Positions 23,153-32,782 are shown, counted from the stretch's first letter. The stretch is DNA of 64,000 nt from Pseudomonas akapageensis (GCF_011355085.1 NZ_VXCP01000011.1:1-64000); one strand, 5' to 3'. Program-made: numbers and translations. The notes: a model not told the origin generated them from the sequence alone.

Positions 23153-23869
23153 TCATCCGCAAACCCGTTCGGCACGCCGCAACCGCGCCAAGCGTGTGCA
23201 CAGGTGATCGAGTACCTGGGCTTCGCGAGCGTGCAAAAAGAAGTGGTCACCCACGAACGAGGTGCAACTGAAGGTGCCGCGAGTCTCGGAGCGCCAGGCC
23301 TGCAGGGCAGCTGCGCCCATGTAGTCGCCATCACCACCCAGAACGTGCAGGGCGCACGTCAGGGGTGGCCTGTGCACCGGACCGTAACCGGTGCACAGGC
23401 GGAAATCGGCGCGCAATACCGGCAGCACCATGGCCATCAGTTCGGGGCTGTGAATGACTTCTGCGGCAGTACCACCGAGCCGGCGCAGCTCGTCGACCAG
23501 TCCGGCGTCGGTGTCCAGCCGGGCGTAGCGCTCATCATCCCGGTGACCCGGCGCACTGGCGCCGGAAAGGAACAACTGCTCGGGCTGCGGCAGGCCATGC
23601 CGGCGCAGGGCATGGGTCACCTCGAAGGCAATCAAGGCGCCCATGCTGTGACCGAAAAAGGCGTAGGGCGTGTGGATATCGGCGCGCAACTCGGTGACGA
23701 GCTGTTCGACCAGGGGCATGAGTTGCTCGTGCAATGGCTCGCCAAAGCGAGCACCACGGCCAGGCAGCTCCACCGGCCGCACATCGAGCCACGCCGGCAA
23801 GCCACGGCGCCAGCGCGCATAGAACTGAGCGCTGGCCCCGGCATAAGGGAAACAGAAGAGTTTTACCAC
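23153..23869 (-). CDS. Type II thioesterase of the NRPS operon
   Basis: A 238-residue alpha/beta hydrolase of the external thioesterase family (GrsT/PvdG type) that clears mis-primed carrier domains. The nucleophile motif GHSMGA lies near residue 74 and the catalytic His in GDHFFLH near residue 208; the N-terminus KLFCFPYAGAS is typical of the family. Translation appears to start at GTG (23869), preceded by GGAGAA at a suitable distance; no ATG gives a complete domain. It is the first gene of the operon that continues through the hydroxylase and both synthetases, and a Fur-box-like site lies about 75 bases upstream. Confidence 0.9.
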   Translation of the reverse strand: MVKLFCFPYAGASAQFYARWRRGLPAWLDVRPVELPGRGARFGEPLHEQLMPLVEQLVTELRADIHTPYAFFGHSMGALIAFEVTHALRRHGLPQPEQLFLSGASAPGHRDDERYARLDTDAGLVDELRRLGGTAAEVIHSPELMAMVLPVLRADFRLCTGYGPVHRPPLTCALHVLGGDGDYMGAAALQAWRSETRGTFSCTSFVGDHFFLHAREAQVLDHLCTRLARLRRAERVCG

Positions 23870-23943
23870 TGAGTCTTCTCCACCAATCGTCGACGACGCA
23901 TCACGAAAAATGAGCGTGTATCGACAGGTTATGCAGAGAAGAC

Positions 23944-23966
23944 GAATGACAATGAGAATAGTTTAC
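23944..23966. promoter_or_regulatory. Fur-box-like operator upstream of the NRPS operon
   Basis: Three adjacent NATNAT-like hexamers (AATGAC, AATGAG, AATAGT) resemble the Fur consensus. The stretch TGAGAATAGTTTACA recurs word for word upstream of the TonB-dependent receptor at about 35073. It lies just before the GTG of the thioesterase gene and in the gap behind the acylase gene, so it most likely controls the leftward synthetase operon. Confidence 0.7.
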
Positions 23967-23987
23967 AACAAACAACCGATCGCAGAA

Positions 23988-26390
23988 TCAGGGACTCGGC
24001 GCCAGTACCAAAGTGCGATGCGCTTGTTTTTCCAGGCGCTGCCGCTCGCTGATCATCGGCACCAGGCGACCATTGGCCCAGCCTTCGAGCATGTCGCCAT
24101 AGTGCGATGAAAAGGGATTGCCGGACTGGCCGCTACTGAGAATGAAACCGGAAGCTTGCGGATCATCGAGGTCGTACACCGCACGCAGGCCCGGCCCGAC
24201 ATCGTCCAGGTACAGGCCACTGGCCTGGTCGTAGTAGTAACCGGCGTAGTTCACCGTGTCGCGGCCACCGTCGTTGGCGATGCTCAGGTTGAACAAATGC
24301 GACAGCAGCGGCACGTTGCCGAACACCGCATGACGGGACAAGGCCTTGTGCGCATCCCCCCAATGCCAGCTGTCCATGGAGCTGCCGTACTTCTGACTCA
24401 GATTGTCCAGTGCCTGCACCAGGCTTTCGCTCAGCAAGCGCCGGCAGGCACCGGCCCCATCCGATTCGTCCAGGGCTTCGGCACACCAACGGCTCGCCCC
24501 TGCGCGGTCGGCCAGTACATTGGCGATGAAGGCAGGATTGTGCTCGCCGATCTGCTCGTACAACTCGCCCAGGCGTTTGGCGTACAGGCGCTCGGTGAAC
24601 AGGCGCAGCCACTCGGCATAGATCAGCGGCTCGGCGCGGGCACGCAGCATTGCGCCATCCCATCTGGCAAGACGCTGCACAGCCTCGGCGGCTCGCGGAT
24701 CCTGAGTGGGAACCTGCAGCATCAGCGGCAGCAACTGCCGGGCAACCGGGTTGCTGGCATCCATTTGCATGCGCTGCATATCTTCACGGGAATGGACGCC
24801 CGCCTCGGCCAGCAGGTCATGAATACGCCCGGAACGATAGGGCAGCACCCAGTTGGACGTGATCCAGCGGTCATAGCCCGGTGGCGTGATCTTCTGGTTT
24901 GCGGTGACCAGCTCGCCATTGGCCGGGTCCAGCTGTTGCGGCAAGGCGTCGAAGGGGATGAAACCCTGCCAGTCGTAGCGTGCATCCCAACCCGGCGACG
25001 GCGCACGGCCCATCAGGTCGTTGCCTGCTTGCCGTTGCGGCACCCGGCCAGCGGCGATAAAACCGATGCTGCCGGCGTTGTCGGCATAGACGATGTTCTG
25101 CTGTGGCGAATGGAAATCCCGGGTGGCGGCCAGCAGGCCCGCACCGTCGGCAGCAAGGGCCGCCTTGAGCGGGAATTGCAGGGACAGGTCGTCATCGCGC
25201 AGGCCGACCCAGTCCAGCGCCATCACGCTGCCCTCGCCTGCCAGGGTACCGGCACGCTCCAGCACATCGGAAATCACCGGACCATGGCGAGTGCTGCGCA
25301 CGCGTTGCAGCACATCGTCGCCATCCTTGACCCGGATGCGCTCTTCGCGCACGCCGAAAGCGGCACTGCCTTCAGGGGTCAGGTAACGGCTGGTGTCGCC
25401 GGGCAGCTGCTTTTCCAGATACAGGTCGGCGACGTCCGAATGGGTATTGGTGAACGACCAGGCGACGTTCTGGTTGCGCCCCAGAATCACCCCCGGCATG
25501 CCTGGCAATGTCGCGCCGATCACGTCCAGCCCCGGCGCATGCAGTTGCGCCAGGTACCACAGGGTCGGCGCACTGAGCATCAGGTGCGGATCGTTGGCCA
25601 GCAGCGGCTTGCCGCTGTCGGTACGGCTGCCGGCCAGCGCCCAGCTGTTGGAACCGATGCCCACCGGCTGGCGCTCGGGGAAGGCCGCCAGCAGCCCGGC
25701 CCATGGACTGCCTGCGCCTGCGTACAGTTGCTTGAGGTCCGGCAGTGCCGGGCGCTGGTCACCGGGATAGGACGGAATCAGTTCGGCCACCTGCTCGGGA
25801 CTGAACTGCTGGCTCAACTGCGCGGTGGCCAATTCATCCCAGACATTGCCCGCCATGCGCCAGGCCATGAGCCGGAAAAACGCCAATGAGTCAGCGGGCT
25901 GCCAGGGCCCTGGACGAAAGCTGGCAATCACGAACTCCGGCGCCAACACCGGGTGCTCGGCCAGGTACGCATTGACGCCTTTGCTGTAGGCCTCCAGCGT
26001 CGCCCGGGTACCGGCGTCCAGCGCCGCCAGGTTGCGTTCGGCGATGGCATGCAAGCCAAGGGTGCGGAACAAGCGGTCACTGGGCAAGACCTTGGCACCG
26101 AACACCTCTGCCAGTGTGCCGCTGGCCATGCGCCGGTTCATTTCCATCTGCCACATCCGGTCCTGGGCATGCACGTAGCCGAGGGCGAAATAGGCATCGG
26201 CCGAGGTTTTCGCGAACAGGTGCGCAACGCCGTCGGCATCGCGCACCACGTCGACCGCGGCGGACAACCCGTTCACCGATACTTCGCCGGCGGTTTGCGG
26301 CAGCGAGCGCCAGGCATAAACCGCGCAGGTGCCAGCCAGCAGCAACAACGCCGCCAGCAGGAAGATGACCAAGCGTTTCAGATAAATCAT
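23988..26390 (-). CDS. Penicillin-acylase-type N-terminal-nucleophile hydrolase
   Basis: An 800-residue protein with an N-terminal hydrophobic segment (residues ~5-25, signal or anchor), hence periplasmic. It has the family layout: an alpha chain, then the autocleavage site with Ser nucleophile in IGSNSWALAG (~residue 248), followed by NDPHL and the beta chain. PvdQ, a relative, removes the fatty acid from the pyoverdine precursor in the periplasm; other members cleave N-acyl-homoserine lactones or cyclic lipopeptides. It lies 44 bases after an exporter gene and shares a locus with a fatty-acyl-primed NRPS, so deacylation of the siderophore after export is the most economical role. Sequence detail is nearer the general acylase branch than PvdQ. 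Quorum-signal degradation is an alternative I cannot exclude. Confidence 0.88.
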   Translation of the reverse strand: MIYLKRLVIFLLAALLLLAGTCAVYAWRSLPQTAGEVSVNGLSAAVDVVRDADGVAHLFAKTSADAYFALGYVHAQDRMWQMEMNRRMASGTLAEVFGAKVLPSDRLFRTLGLHAIAERNLAALDAGTRATLEAYSKGVNAYLAEHPVLAPEFVIASFRPGPWQPADSLAFFRLMAWRMAGNVWDELATAQLSQQFSPEQVAELIPSYPGDQRPALPDLKQLYAGAGSPWAGLLAAFPERQPVGIGSNSWALAGSRTDSGKPLLANDPHLMLSAPTLWYLAQLHAPGLDVIGATLPGMPGVILGRNQNVAWSFTNTHSDVADLYLEKQLPGDTSRYLTPEGSAAFGVREERIRVKDGDDVLQRVRSTRHGPVISDVLERAGTLAGEGSVMALDWVGLRDDDLSLQFPLKAALAADGAGLLAATRDFHSPQQNIVYADNAGSIGFIAAGRVPQRQAGNDLMGRAPSPGWDARYDWQGFIPFDALPQQLDPANGELVTANQKITPPGYDRWITSNWVLPYRSGRIHDLLAEAGVHSREDMQRMQMDASNPVARQLLPLMLQVPTQDPRAAEAVQRLARWDGAMLRARAEPLIYAEWLRLFTERLYAKRLGELYEQIGEHNPAFIANVLADRAGASRWCAEALDESDGAGACRRLLSESLVQALDNLSQKYGSSMDSWHWGDAHKALSRHAVFGNVPLLSHLFNLSIANDGGRDTVNYAGYYYDQASGLYLDDVGPGLRAVYDLDDPQASGFILSSGQSGNPFSSHYGDMLEGWANGRLVPMISERQRLEKQAHRTLVLAPSP

Positions 26391-26434
26391 GGGGCTTCCG
26401 TTTCAACTGATCGATAGGCAGGCACCGGACGCAC

Positions 26435-28102
26435 TCAGTCTGCTGAACTGAGCGCCGCCACGGCATCGAGAGAAGCGCGGGCCCGGGAAAGCCCCTGAAG
26501 TTCGACGAGCTGGCCTGCATCCATCTTCAACAGGCGGTCGGCGAGGTGGAAATAGCGTTCGTCGTGGGTAATGGCGAATACCGTCTTGCCGGTGCTGCGC
26601 AGGTACTCAAGCAAGCCGACGTAGAACAGCTGGCGATATTCCGGGTCCTGGTCGGCCGCCCATTCGTCCAGCAGCAACACGGGACGCTGCTCCAGCGCAG
26701 CCAGCATGAGCGCCAGGCGCTTGCGCTGGCCCTGGGAATACGCCGTACCCGGCAGGCGTCCATTCACAGGCTTGACCTTGTCGCCAAGGGCCAGGCGCTC
26801 CAGCCATTGCGCCACCAGCGTCGAATCGGCGGTTGCGCCCGCGCCATCGAGCAACTGGGCGAACAGATGAAAGTCGGAAAACACTGCCGCGAACAATTGC
26901 CGGTACGCGGGCATCTGCGCGGCATCCAGCGGCTGGCCATCGAACAGAATCCGCCCGCTGTCCGGCACGCTCAAGCCGCACAGCAGGCGCGCCATACTCG
27001 ACTTGCCACTGCCGTTGCCACCGATCAGAAACACCACTTCGCCGCGCTGCAGGGTCAGATTCAAGGGCCCCACTGCAAACCCTGCTTCACCATCGCGCTC
27101 GCCATAACGGTAGTGCACGTCTTCCAGGGTGAGGCTCTGCCAGTCGGCAGGCAGTGCCTGAGGCAAGGCAAAACCCTCCTGGTACGGAGCCAGCTCCAGA
27201 CTGTCGAGCTTGGCCAATGCGACATTACCGGAAATGATCCCCGGCATCGCACCGACCACCAGGCCCAGTGGCGCACTGAGGTACAACAGGGTCACGGCGA
27301 AGGTGGTGGCGACGGCGTTGTCCGCCCAGCCAAAGTGATTGGCAAGGAAAAAACTCAAGCCAATGGCTGCCAGCAGCATGACGCTGATCCAGTTGCTGTA
27401 GGCGCTGTAGAACAGGTCGGCACGCGCCTGGTGACGGCGGTCGGCGCATGCACTGCGTTCGAACTCTTCCTCATAGACCTTTTGCGCCCGATGACGGTTC
27501 AGGCGTAACTCCTTACGCCCTTCGAGCACCGCGCGATAGCTGTCGTACAACTGATCGGCCGCCTCCCGGGCGCTCGCCACTTCACGGTGGGTGATGCCAA
27601 GCAACCGCCAGGCCACCAGCAGCGCAGACCCGATAAGGGCCAGGGTCGCCAGGAACAGGGGCAATGACAGCCAGGCCAGGTAGGCACTCGCGGCAACGCT
27701 CAGCAGCGCACCGTGGATCACCACCGGCAATCGCACGAAGGCCACCGACAGCATCTGCACGTCGGCGCTGAGACTCGCCTGGATTCGCGACGGCCCCAGG
27801 GTGCCCAGGCGCGCCAGGGAGGTGTCGAGAATCCGTTTGAGCAGGGTATTGCGCAGGATCAGTACGCCACGGTGCCCCAGGCTGGTCATGCCGATCTGCG
27901 CGATCACGCCCGAGGCCAGCAACGCCAGCAACAACCCGGCGAACTGCACCAGGGCCGGCCCCAATGCCGTACCGGGCTGGGCCAGGCGCAGGTTGATGAA
28001 CGCAATAACCCCGACGCCGATGGCCGCACTCGATATGCTCAGCAGACTGATGGCCACGGCGAGCCCCGGATGGCGCCCAAAGAGCATTCGCATCAACTTC
28101 AT
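26435..28102 (-). CDS. PvdE/SyrD-like ABC exporter half, second gene
   Basis: A 555-residue fusion of a six-helix membrane domain (residues ~1-310) and an ATPase domain. Walker A is GGNGSGKSS, the signature YSQGQRKR, Walker B LLLLDEWAADQDP; the DEWAADQDP form is typical of the cyclic-peptide/siderophore exporters PvdE and SyrD. Its ATG overlaps the stop of the preceding paralogue by four bases, so the two are translationally coupled and probably form a heterodimer. It should move the acylated peptide from cytoplasm to periplasm, where the acylase encoded next would meet it. Confidence 0.9.
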   Translation of the reverse strand: MKLMRMLFGRHPGLAVAISLLSISSAAIGVGVIAFINLRLAQPGTALGPALVQFAGLLLALLASGVIAQIGMTSLGHRGVLILRNTLLKRILDTSLARLGTLGPSRIQASLSADVQMLSVAFVRLPVVIHGALLSVAASAYLAWLSLPLFLATLALIGSALLVAWRLLGITHREVASAREAADQLYDSYRAVLEGRKELRLNRHRAQKVYEEEFERSACADRRHQARADLFYSAYSNWISVMLLAAIGLSFFLANHFGWADNAVATTFAVTLLYLSAPLGLVVGAMPGIISGNVALAKLDSLELAPYQEGFALPQALPADWQSLTLEDVHYRYGERDGEAGFAVGPLNLTLQRGEVVFLIGGNGSGKSSMARLLCGLSVPDSGRILFDGQPLDAAQMPAYRQLFAAVFSDFHLFAQLLDGAGATADSTLVAQWLERLALGDKVKPVNGRLPGTAYSQGQRKRLALMLAALEQRPVLLLDEWAADQDPEYRQLFYVGLLEYLRSTGKTVFAITHDERYFHLADRLLKMDAGQLVELQGLSRARASLDAVAALSSAD

Positions 28103-29751
28103 GGCAAAGGTATCCCGGCCTGTGCCTGGCCTGCGGCCGGCACCGGCAATTCGTAGAGTCGTCCGCCTTCCATCTTCAGGAGCCGGTCGGCGAGGTGGAA
28201 ATAATGATCGTCATGGGTGATCGCAATAACGGTCACGCCTTGCTCGCTCAAGCGTGGCAAGAGCTGCTGATAAAACTCGCGGCGATAGGCCGGATCCTGA
28301 TCGGCGGCCCACTCGTCGAGCAACAGCACGCCCCGCCCTTCCAGCACCGCCAGCAACAGGCCCAGGCGCTTGCGCTGGCCCTGGGACAACTGAAGATCGA
28401 GCAAGCGCGCGTGTTCGATGCGCGCTTTCCTGTCCATGCGCAACAGCGCCAGCCATGCCTGGATGGCGCCTTCAGGCGCATCCGCGCCCGCCACGCCAAG
28501 GAGCTGGCGAAACAGGTGAAAGTCGGTAAACACCGTACTGAACAACTGCTGATAGGCCGCGACATCCTGGTCGCCCAGTTCTCGGCCATCGACCCGCAGG
28601 CAACCTGTGCCGGGCCGATACAGGCCCGTGATCAGCCGCGCCAGCGTGGACTTGCCGCTGCCATTGCCACCGATCAGGAACACCCGCTCGCCGCGCTGCA
28701 ACGTCAGATCCAGCGGGCCTACGACAAAGCCCGAACCGTCTTCGGACAGGTAGCGGTAAGCCACCCCATCCAGTTGCAGGCGCTGCCAACCCTCGAAAGC
28801 CGTGGCAGCCGGCAGGTCGAAACCTTTCCGCCAGGGTTGCAGTTGCAGTGCGTTGACCTTGTCCAGCGCCACGTTCGCCCCCAACAGGTTCGGAATCGCC
28901 GCCATGCTCGACACCAGGGGCGCGCGCACGAACAGGATCACCAGGGCGAAGGTCGAAGCCACGGTGTAGTCGGCCCAGCCATAACCACCCAGCAGGGCAA
29001 AAACCAGCGCGACACTGGCCAGGATCATGCAGTTGACCCAGTTGCTGTTGGACCAGTGAAAGGTATCGGCGCGCACCACATGATGGAAATAATCAGAGGC
29101 ACTGGCGAGGTATTCCTGCTCGTAGAGGTGCTGCGCCCGCGTGCGATTCAGCGCCAGTTCCTGCCGCCCTTCGATCACTGCACGGTAGTGCTCGTGCAGC
29201 GCGTCGTCGGCTTCACGCAACTGGCGCATGTGCGCCTGGGTGCGGCGCATCAGTTGCTGGCTGACAACCACCATCAAGGTCAGCCAGGCCAGGGTTGCGC
29301 CGAACAGCGGTAGCGACAGCCACGCCAGGTAGCCAAAGGCGACCAGGGTCAGGGTCGAGCCGTAGACAATCTCCGGCAGGTTGATAAAGCCGATGGTGAT
29401 CTTCTGTACATCGCCACTGAGGCTCGCCAGCAGACGCGCACTGCCCAGGCTTTCGAGGCGATCGACATCCGAGTCCAGCACCTGCTTGACCAGCCTGCGG
29501 CGCAAGCCATGGACGAATCGATGCCCAAGGTTGGCGATGAAGGCCTGCACGCCGAAACTCAACGCGAACAGCAGCGCCAGCAGGCCAGCGAATGCAAGCA
29601 TCGCACCTGCGGCAGCACCCTCGGCATCCATCAGACGGCTCTTGATGAAGGCGATGACGCCGACATTCAACACCGCGCTGGCCGCACTCAATAGCAACAC
29701 CCATAACAACGGCCAGCGGTACTGCCGGTAGATCAGCCCTAGCAACCCCAT
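28099..29751 (-). CDS. PvdE/SyrD-like ABC exporter half, first gene
   Basis: A 550-residue paralogue of the following gene with the same layout: membrane domain (~1-305), Walker A GGNGSGKST (~residue 365), signature LSQGQRKR, Walker B VLLLDEWAADQDP, then the switch His in ITHDDHY. PvdE of pyoverdine clusters is usually one gene acting as a homodimer; here two overlapping genes suggest a dedicated heterodimer. It starts 43 bases after the N-hydroxylase gene and is part of the mbtH-led operon. Confidence 0.9.
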   Translation of the reverse strand: MGLLGLIYRQYRWPLLWVLLLSAASAVLNVGVIAFIKSRLMDAEGAAAGAMLAFAGLLALLFALSFGVQAFIANLGHRFVHGLRRRLVKQVLDSDVDRLESLGSARLLASLSGDVQKITIGFINLPEIVYGSTLTLVAFGYLAWLSLPLFGATLAWLTLMVVVSQQLMRRTQAHMRQLREADDALHEHYRAVIEGRQELALNRTRAQHLYEQEYLASASDYFHHVVRADTFHWSNSNWVNCMILASVALVFALLGGYGWADYTVASTFALVILFVRAPLVSSMAAIPNLLGANVALDKVNALQLQPWRKGFDLPAATAFEGWQRLQLDGVAYRYLSEDGSGFVVGPLDLTLQRGERVFLIGGNGSGKSTLARLITGLYRPGTGCLRVDGRELGDQDVAAYQQLFSTVFTDFHLFRQLLGVAGADAPEGAIQAWLALLRMDRKARIEHARLLDLQLSQGQRKRLGLLLAVLEGRGVLLLDEWAADQDPAYRREFYQQLLPRLSEQGVTVIAITHDDHYFHLADRLLKMEGGRLYELPVPAAGQAQAGIPLP

Positions 29752-29794
29752 TCATCCTCCCTTGGCTTTGTTTGAAACTCCGCTGTCAGCGGCG

Positions 29795-31111
29795 TTATGC
29801 CCGAGCCTGTCGACCGTCGTCGCGCGCGTGGCTCCAGGTCAACGGCGGTGGTACGGGCGTTGTGGCGTACAGCGGTTTTTCCGCGAGGCTGTTGATGATC
29901 ACCGACGAACGCCAGGCCGCCAGGCTCAGTTGCGGATCGGCAATGCCATGGGTGAAGCGGCCGGCATTCTGGACATAGATACGGTTGCCGGCCGGGCCAT
30001 CCCACTTCGCGGAATAATCCTGATTGAGCAACAGACCACCTTCCGCATCATGGGCCAGGCGCGGAACCAGGGCCGCAATGCACTTGGGCATGGTCTGCTG
30101 ATAACCGGTGGCAAGAATCACCTCATCGCTATCGAGACGTTCGCGGGTGCCATTGAAGCCATTGTGGTTAGTGAGTTGGAAATGCCCGTTGTGACGCTGC
30201 ATGGCCACCACTTCACGCTGCGGCAGAATACGCGCCTGCACCGACTGCTTATTGAAGAATTCGTTCTCGTACAGCGCCTGGGAAACCTCACGCAGCGTGA
30301 CCGGCGATACCCCGTCGCCCGCCAGCTTCTGCTGAACCACCAGGCGACGCTTGTCGGCTTCAGGCAACGCGTAGAACTCGCGCACATAATCTGGGGAGAA
30401 GTACTCGTTGGTGAACGGCGTCTCGTCCAGCGGCTCGAGATTGGCCCGGCGCGTGATCCAGTTCAGCTCGGACACCACGCCTCGGCGCCCGGACAGCACA
30501 TCGAGGAAAATCTCCGCACCACTCTGGCCGCCGCCGACTACTGTCACTCGCTTGCCGGCCAGCGAATGCTGCGCATGCATGTAGCCATGACTGTGCTGGC
30601 AATGCTCGCCGTTGAGCATCCGCCCCCACTCCGGAACGTGTGGCAGCAAGCCGGTCGCCACCACAATGTGGCGAGCTTTCAATGAAGGACGATTGGCAAA
30701 TCCGATGACGAAGTCATGACCGTCAAAGGTGACTTCCTGCACTTCGCTGGAGAACGCGACATTGGGCAATTGCTCGGACACCCAGCGCATGTAGTCAGCG
30801 TATTCGACGCGGCGCACATTGGTGTATTCGGCATTGATGAAACGGTAGAAACGACCTTTGTCGACCAGGTAGTTCAGGAACCCGTAGCGGCTGCTCGGGT
30901 CCACCGGCGTGACCATGTCCTTGAGGTAGGAGGTCTGCATGTAGGTGCCGGGCAACATCATCCCGGAGTGCCAGTCGAAACGCGGCCTGCGCTCGAAGAA
31001 GCAGCTGTTGAGCTGGGCCTGAGGGGCCAGCAGCGCGGCCAGACTCAGATTGAAAGGGCCGACGCCGATCCCGGCGACATCCAGGCGCTTGGCCATTTGC
31101 AGCAGTTCCAT
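29795..31111 (-). CDS. IucD/PvdA-family L-lysine or L-ornithine N-hydroxylase
   Basis: A 438-residue flavin-dependent N-hydroxylating monooxygenase. The FAD site is GIGVGPFNLS near the N-terminus, the NADPH site VVGGGQSGAE near residue 205, and the ATGYQ motif near residue 355. Side by side it resembles the aerobactin enzyme IucD (LVDKGRFYRF, ITRRANLEPLDE, HGIADPQLSL) more than PvdA, so N6-hydroxylation of lysine is as likely as N5-hydroxylation of ornithine. It would provide the hydroxylamine that the IucB-type enzyme of the same locus acylates to a hydroxamate. The start at 31111 follows AGAGGGAG; the frame is open upstream to 31213 but those residues do not look like the family. Confidence 0.9.
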   Translation of the reverse strand: MELLQMAKRLDVAGIGVGPFNLSLAALLAPQAQLNSCFFERRPRFDWHSGMMLPGTYMQTSYLKDMVTPVDPSSRYGFLNYLVDKGRFYRFINAEYTNVRRVEYADYMRWVSEQLPNVAFSSEVQEVTFDGHDFVIGFANRPSLKARHIVVATGLLPHVPEWGRMLNGEHCQHSHGYMHAQHSLAGKRVTVVGGGQSGAEIFLDVLSGRRGVVSELNWITRRANLEPLDETPFTNEYFSPDYVREFYALPEADKRRLVVQQKLAGDGVSPVTLREVSQALYENEFFNKQSVQARILPQREVVAMQRHNGHFQLTNHNGFNGTRERLDSDEVILATGYQQTMPKCIAALVPRLAHDAEGGLLLNQDYSAKWDGPAGNRIYVQNAGRFTHGIADPQLSLAAWRSSVIINSLAEKPLYATTPVPPPLTWSHARDDGRQARA

Positions 31112-31228
31112 GATGAGCTCCCTCTTGGTGCTCCCCCGCGCTACCGACTCCGGCCGGTGGTGGAGGTTGTGATACGTGGGACGGACGCAAACGCATCCGC
31201 CCGCCAATTCCAAGTGGTCAACGATCGA

Positions 31229-31432
31229 TCAGTTGGCCATTTGCTGACGCAGGCTCAGCGGCCGCATATCGGTCCAGACGCTGGCGATGTGGGCCAGGCA
31301 TTCCTGGCGCAGACCGCGCTTGCCGGCAGGCTGCCAGCCCTCGGGAATCGCCTTGTATTCGGGCCAGATGGAATACTGCTGCTCACCATTGACGACCACG
31401 ATGAAGACGGCATTTTCACTGTCGAAACTCAT
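31229..31432 (-). CDS. MbtH-like protein
   Basis: A 67-residue protein with the MbtH family features [10 protein letters not shown] and IPEGW and the C-terminal WTDMRPLSL. MbtH proteins bind NRPS adenylation domains and are needed for their folding or activity. It leads the operon that continues with the N-hydroxylase and exporters, about 85 bases downstream of a Fur-box-like site. The 117 bases before the next start hold no other gene. Confidence 0.95.
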   Translation of the reverse strand: MSFDSENAVFIVVVNGEQQYSIWPEYKAIPEGWQPAGKRGLRQECLAHIASVWTDMRPLSLRQQMAN

Positions 31433-31515
31433 ATTGTTCCTTCCTGTCGAGCGGAATCAGCTGACCAAATCGTAGGCATCTGCCTACAACCTGTTTTGGC
31501 TTGTCGAGGAATTGA

Positions 31516-31538
31516 CGAATGAGAATGATTTTAATTTA
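31516..31538. promoter_or_regulatory. Fur-box-like operator upstream of mbtH
   Basis: GAATGAGAATGATTTTAAT gives three NATNAT-type hexamers (GAATGA, GAATGA, TTTTAA), the first two matching the Fur pattern well. It is placed to control the leftward mbtH/N-hydroxylase/exporter/acylase unit. Confidence 0.65.
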
Positions 31539-31570
31539 AGAAGCGAAAGCAAAACTCCGCGCGCTCGTCT

Positions 31571-31683
31571 CTCGTTCCCACGCTCTGCGTGGGAATACAG
31601 TGCCAGACGCTCCAGCGTCGACGCGGAGCGTCGCAGGATGCATTCCCACGCAGAGCGTGGGAACGAGTCAGCGTGGGAACGAG
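31571..31683. repeat. REP-like palindrome cluster
   Basis: Two copies of CTCGTTCCCACGC..GCGTGGGAA face each other around a GC-rich centre that itself contains CGACGCGGAGCGTCG-type dyads; a third partial copy (GCGTGGGAACGAG) ends at 31683. A single copy of the same palindrome recurs at 54231. It fills the gap between the acyltransferase gene and the mbtH promoter and may also end transcription of the former. Confidence 0.8.
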
Positions 31684-31692
31684 TGAAGCGCT

Positions 31693-32712
31693 TCACACGC
31701 CATGGTTCGGCGCATCGGCAAAGAACACTTCACGGGGCAGGATCATCATCGCGGCGCGTTTGTGCGGGAAGTCGAATTCCTTCTCACGGTAGAAACCGGT
31801 GCGCTGCAAATAGTCGATCATCTTCGCGTTGTCGGCACGCGGCTCGGCGACGACACGCTGGGTGCGGGCATCATCGAGAAACAGGAAGTGCGCCAGCGCC
31901 GGCAGCCAGGCGCCGATCCGATGAGCACCACGGAAGCGTTGCTCGCCAACCAGCATATGGATGCCACGGTCGTAATCGTCCACATCGTAGTAAGGTGCGA
32001 TCCGGTCCTCTCGTGCCCAATAGGCTTCGAAATAGCCGAAAGGCTCATCATCGAAACAGCCGATCAGCGGATGCACCTTGGGGTCCGCCAACAAGGTATC
32101 CAGATACTCGCGATGCTCTTGCTGGCTGCCGGTCATTTCCCAGAACGCTGCCACGCGCGGGTCATTCTGCCAATGGCTGAACACCTCAAGATCGTGCTGC
32201 GGGTCGAGGGTGCGCAACGAAATCGTTGCTTCGATTTCCGGGACATAACGCCGGTACACAGTGCCGCTTTGCCGCGGCGCCCGTTGTGGATGGCGCTTGC
32301 CATTGCTCAACCGGTACTGCAACGGATATTGACTGGAAGGCGGATACGCCAGCCAGGACTGCGGGTGCTGGCGGAATAAATGCTGCGGGCAAATCAGCGC
32401 GTCGTCGGCCTGGGCGTGAACCACCACGCCCTCGCGCAACAGAATGCCGACCTGTGCCTGCCCCGGAACCGACAGCGCGATTTCACGCACCGGGTGAACC
32501 AGGAATGCCGCGTGCAACGCGGCCAATGTCAGCTCCTTGACCTGCGCGACCTCGCACGGCTGCAGCACCAGGCGAGCGCGTTCGGTACCCGTGGCCACCA
32601 TGAGCGAACCCAGGAAGCGGCCTTCGAAATCAATGTGCAATTGCTCACCCTGCTGCTGCACGGACAGCCGGCGGCCATCCGCCTGAAGGAGGGATAAAAG
32701 GGATGAAGTCAT
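31693..32712 (-). CDS. IucB-type GNAT N-acyltransferase for an N-hydroxy amino acid
   Basis: A 339-residue protein with a poorly characterised N-terminal half and a C-terminal GNAT domain (~residues 155-335) of the IucB/RhbD siderophore type: YFEAYWAREDRI, then GEQRFRGAHR as the acyl-CoA loop, then VVAEPRADN. IucB acetylates N6-hydroxylysine to form the hydroxamate of aerobactin. With the IucD-type hydroxylase nearby it should make an N-acyl-N-hydroxy basic residue that the NRPS then incorporates. It follows the receptor gene by 70 bases and probably shares its promoter. Acetyl rather than longer acyl is assumed from the family only. Confidence 0.88.
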   Translation of the reverse strand: MTSSLLSLLQADGRRLSVQQQGEQLHIDFEGRFLGSLMVATGTERARLVLQPCEVAQVKELTLAALHAAFLVHPVREIALSVPGQAQVGILLREGVVVHAQADDALICPQHLFRQHPQSWLAYPPSSQYPLQYRLSNGKRHPQRAPRQSGTVYRRYVPEIEATISLRTLDPQHDLEVFSHWQNDPRVAAFWEMTGSQQEHREYLDTLLADPKVHPLIGCFDDEPFGYFEAYWAREDRIAPYYDVDDYDRGIHMLVGEQRFRGAHRIGAWLPALAHFLFLDDARTQRVVAEPRADNAKMIDYLQRTGFYREKEFDFPHKRAAMMILPREVFFADAPNHGV

Positions 32713-32782
32713 GACGACACCAAGCTTGGCTGATGGGCTCGCCCCCTCGGTTCAGGAGGGGGCGAAGTTTTGGGAAAGACGC

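Noticed and set aside
23988..26390. Acylase as a quorum-quenching gene unrelated to the siderophore
   Set aside because: Not excluded by sequence, but its place at the end of the exporter operon and the acyl-primed synthetase make siderophore deacylation the better explanation.
31571..31683. Possible CRISPR or transposon end
   Set aside because: Only two opposed copies and one partial copy, no spacers of even length and no transposase; the unit recurs singly at 54231, as REP elements do.
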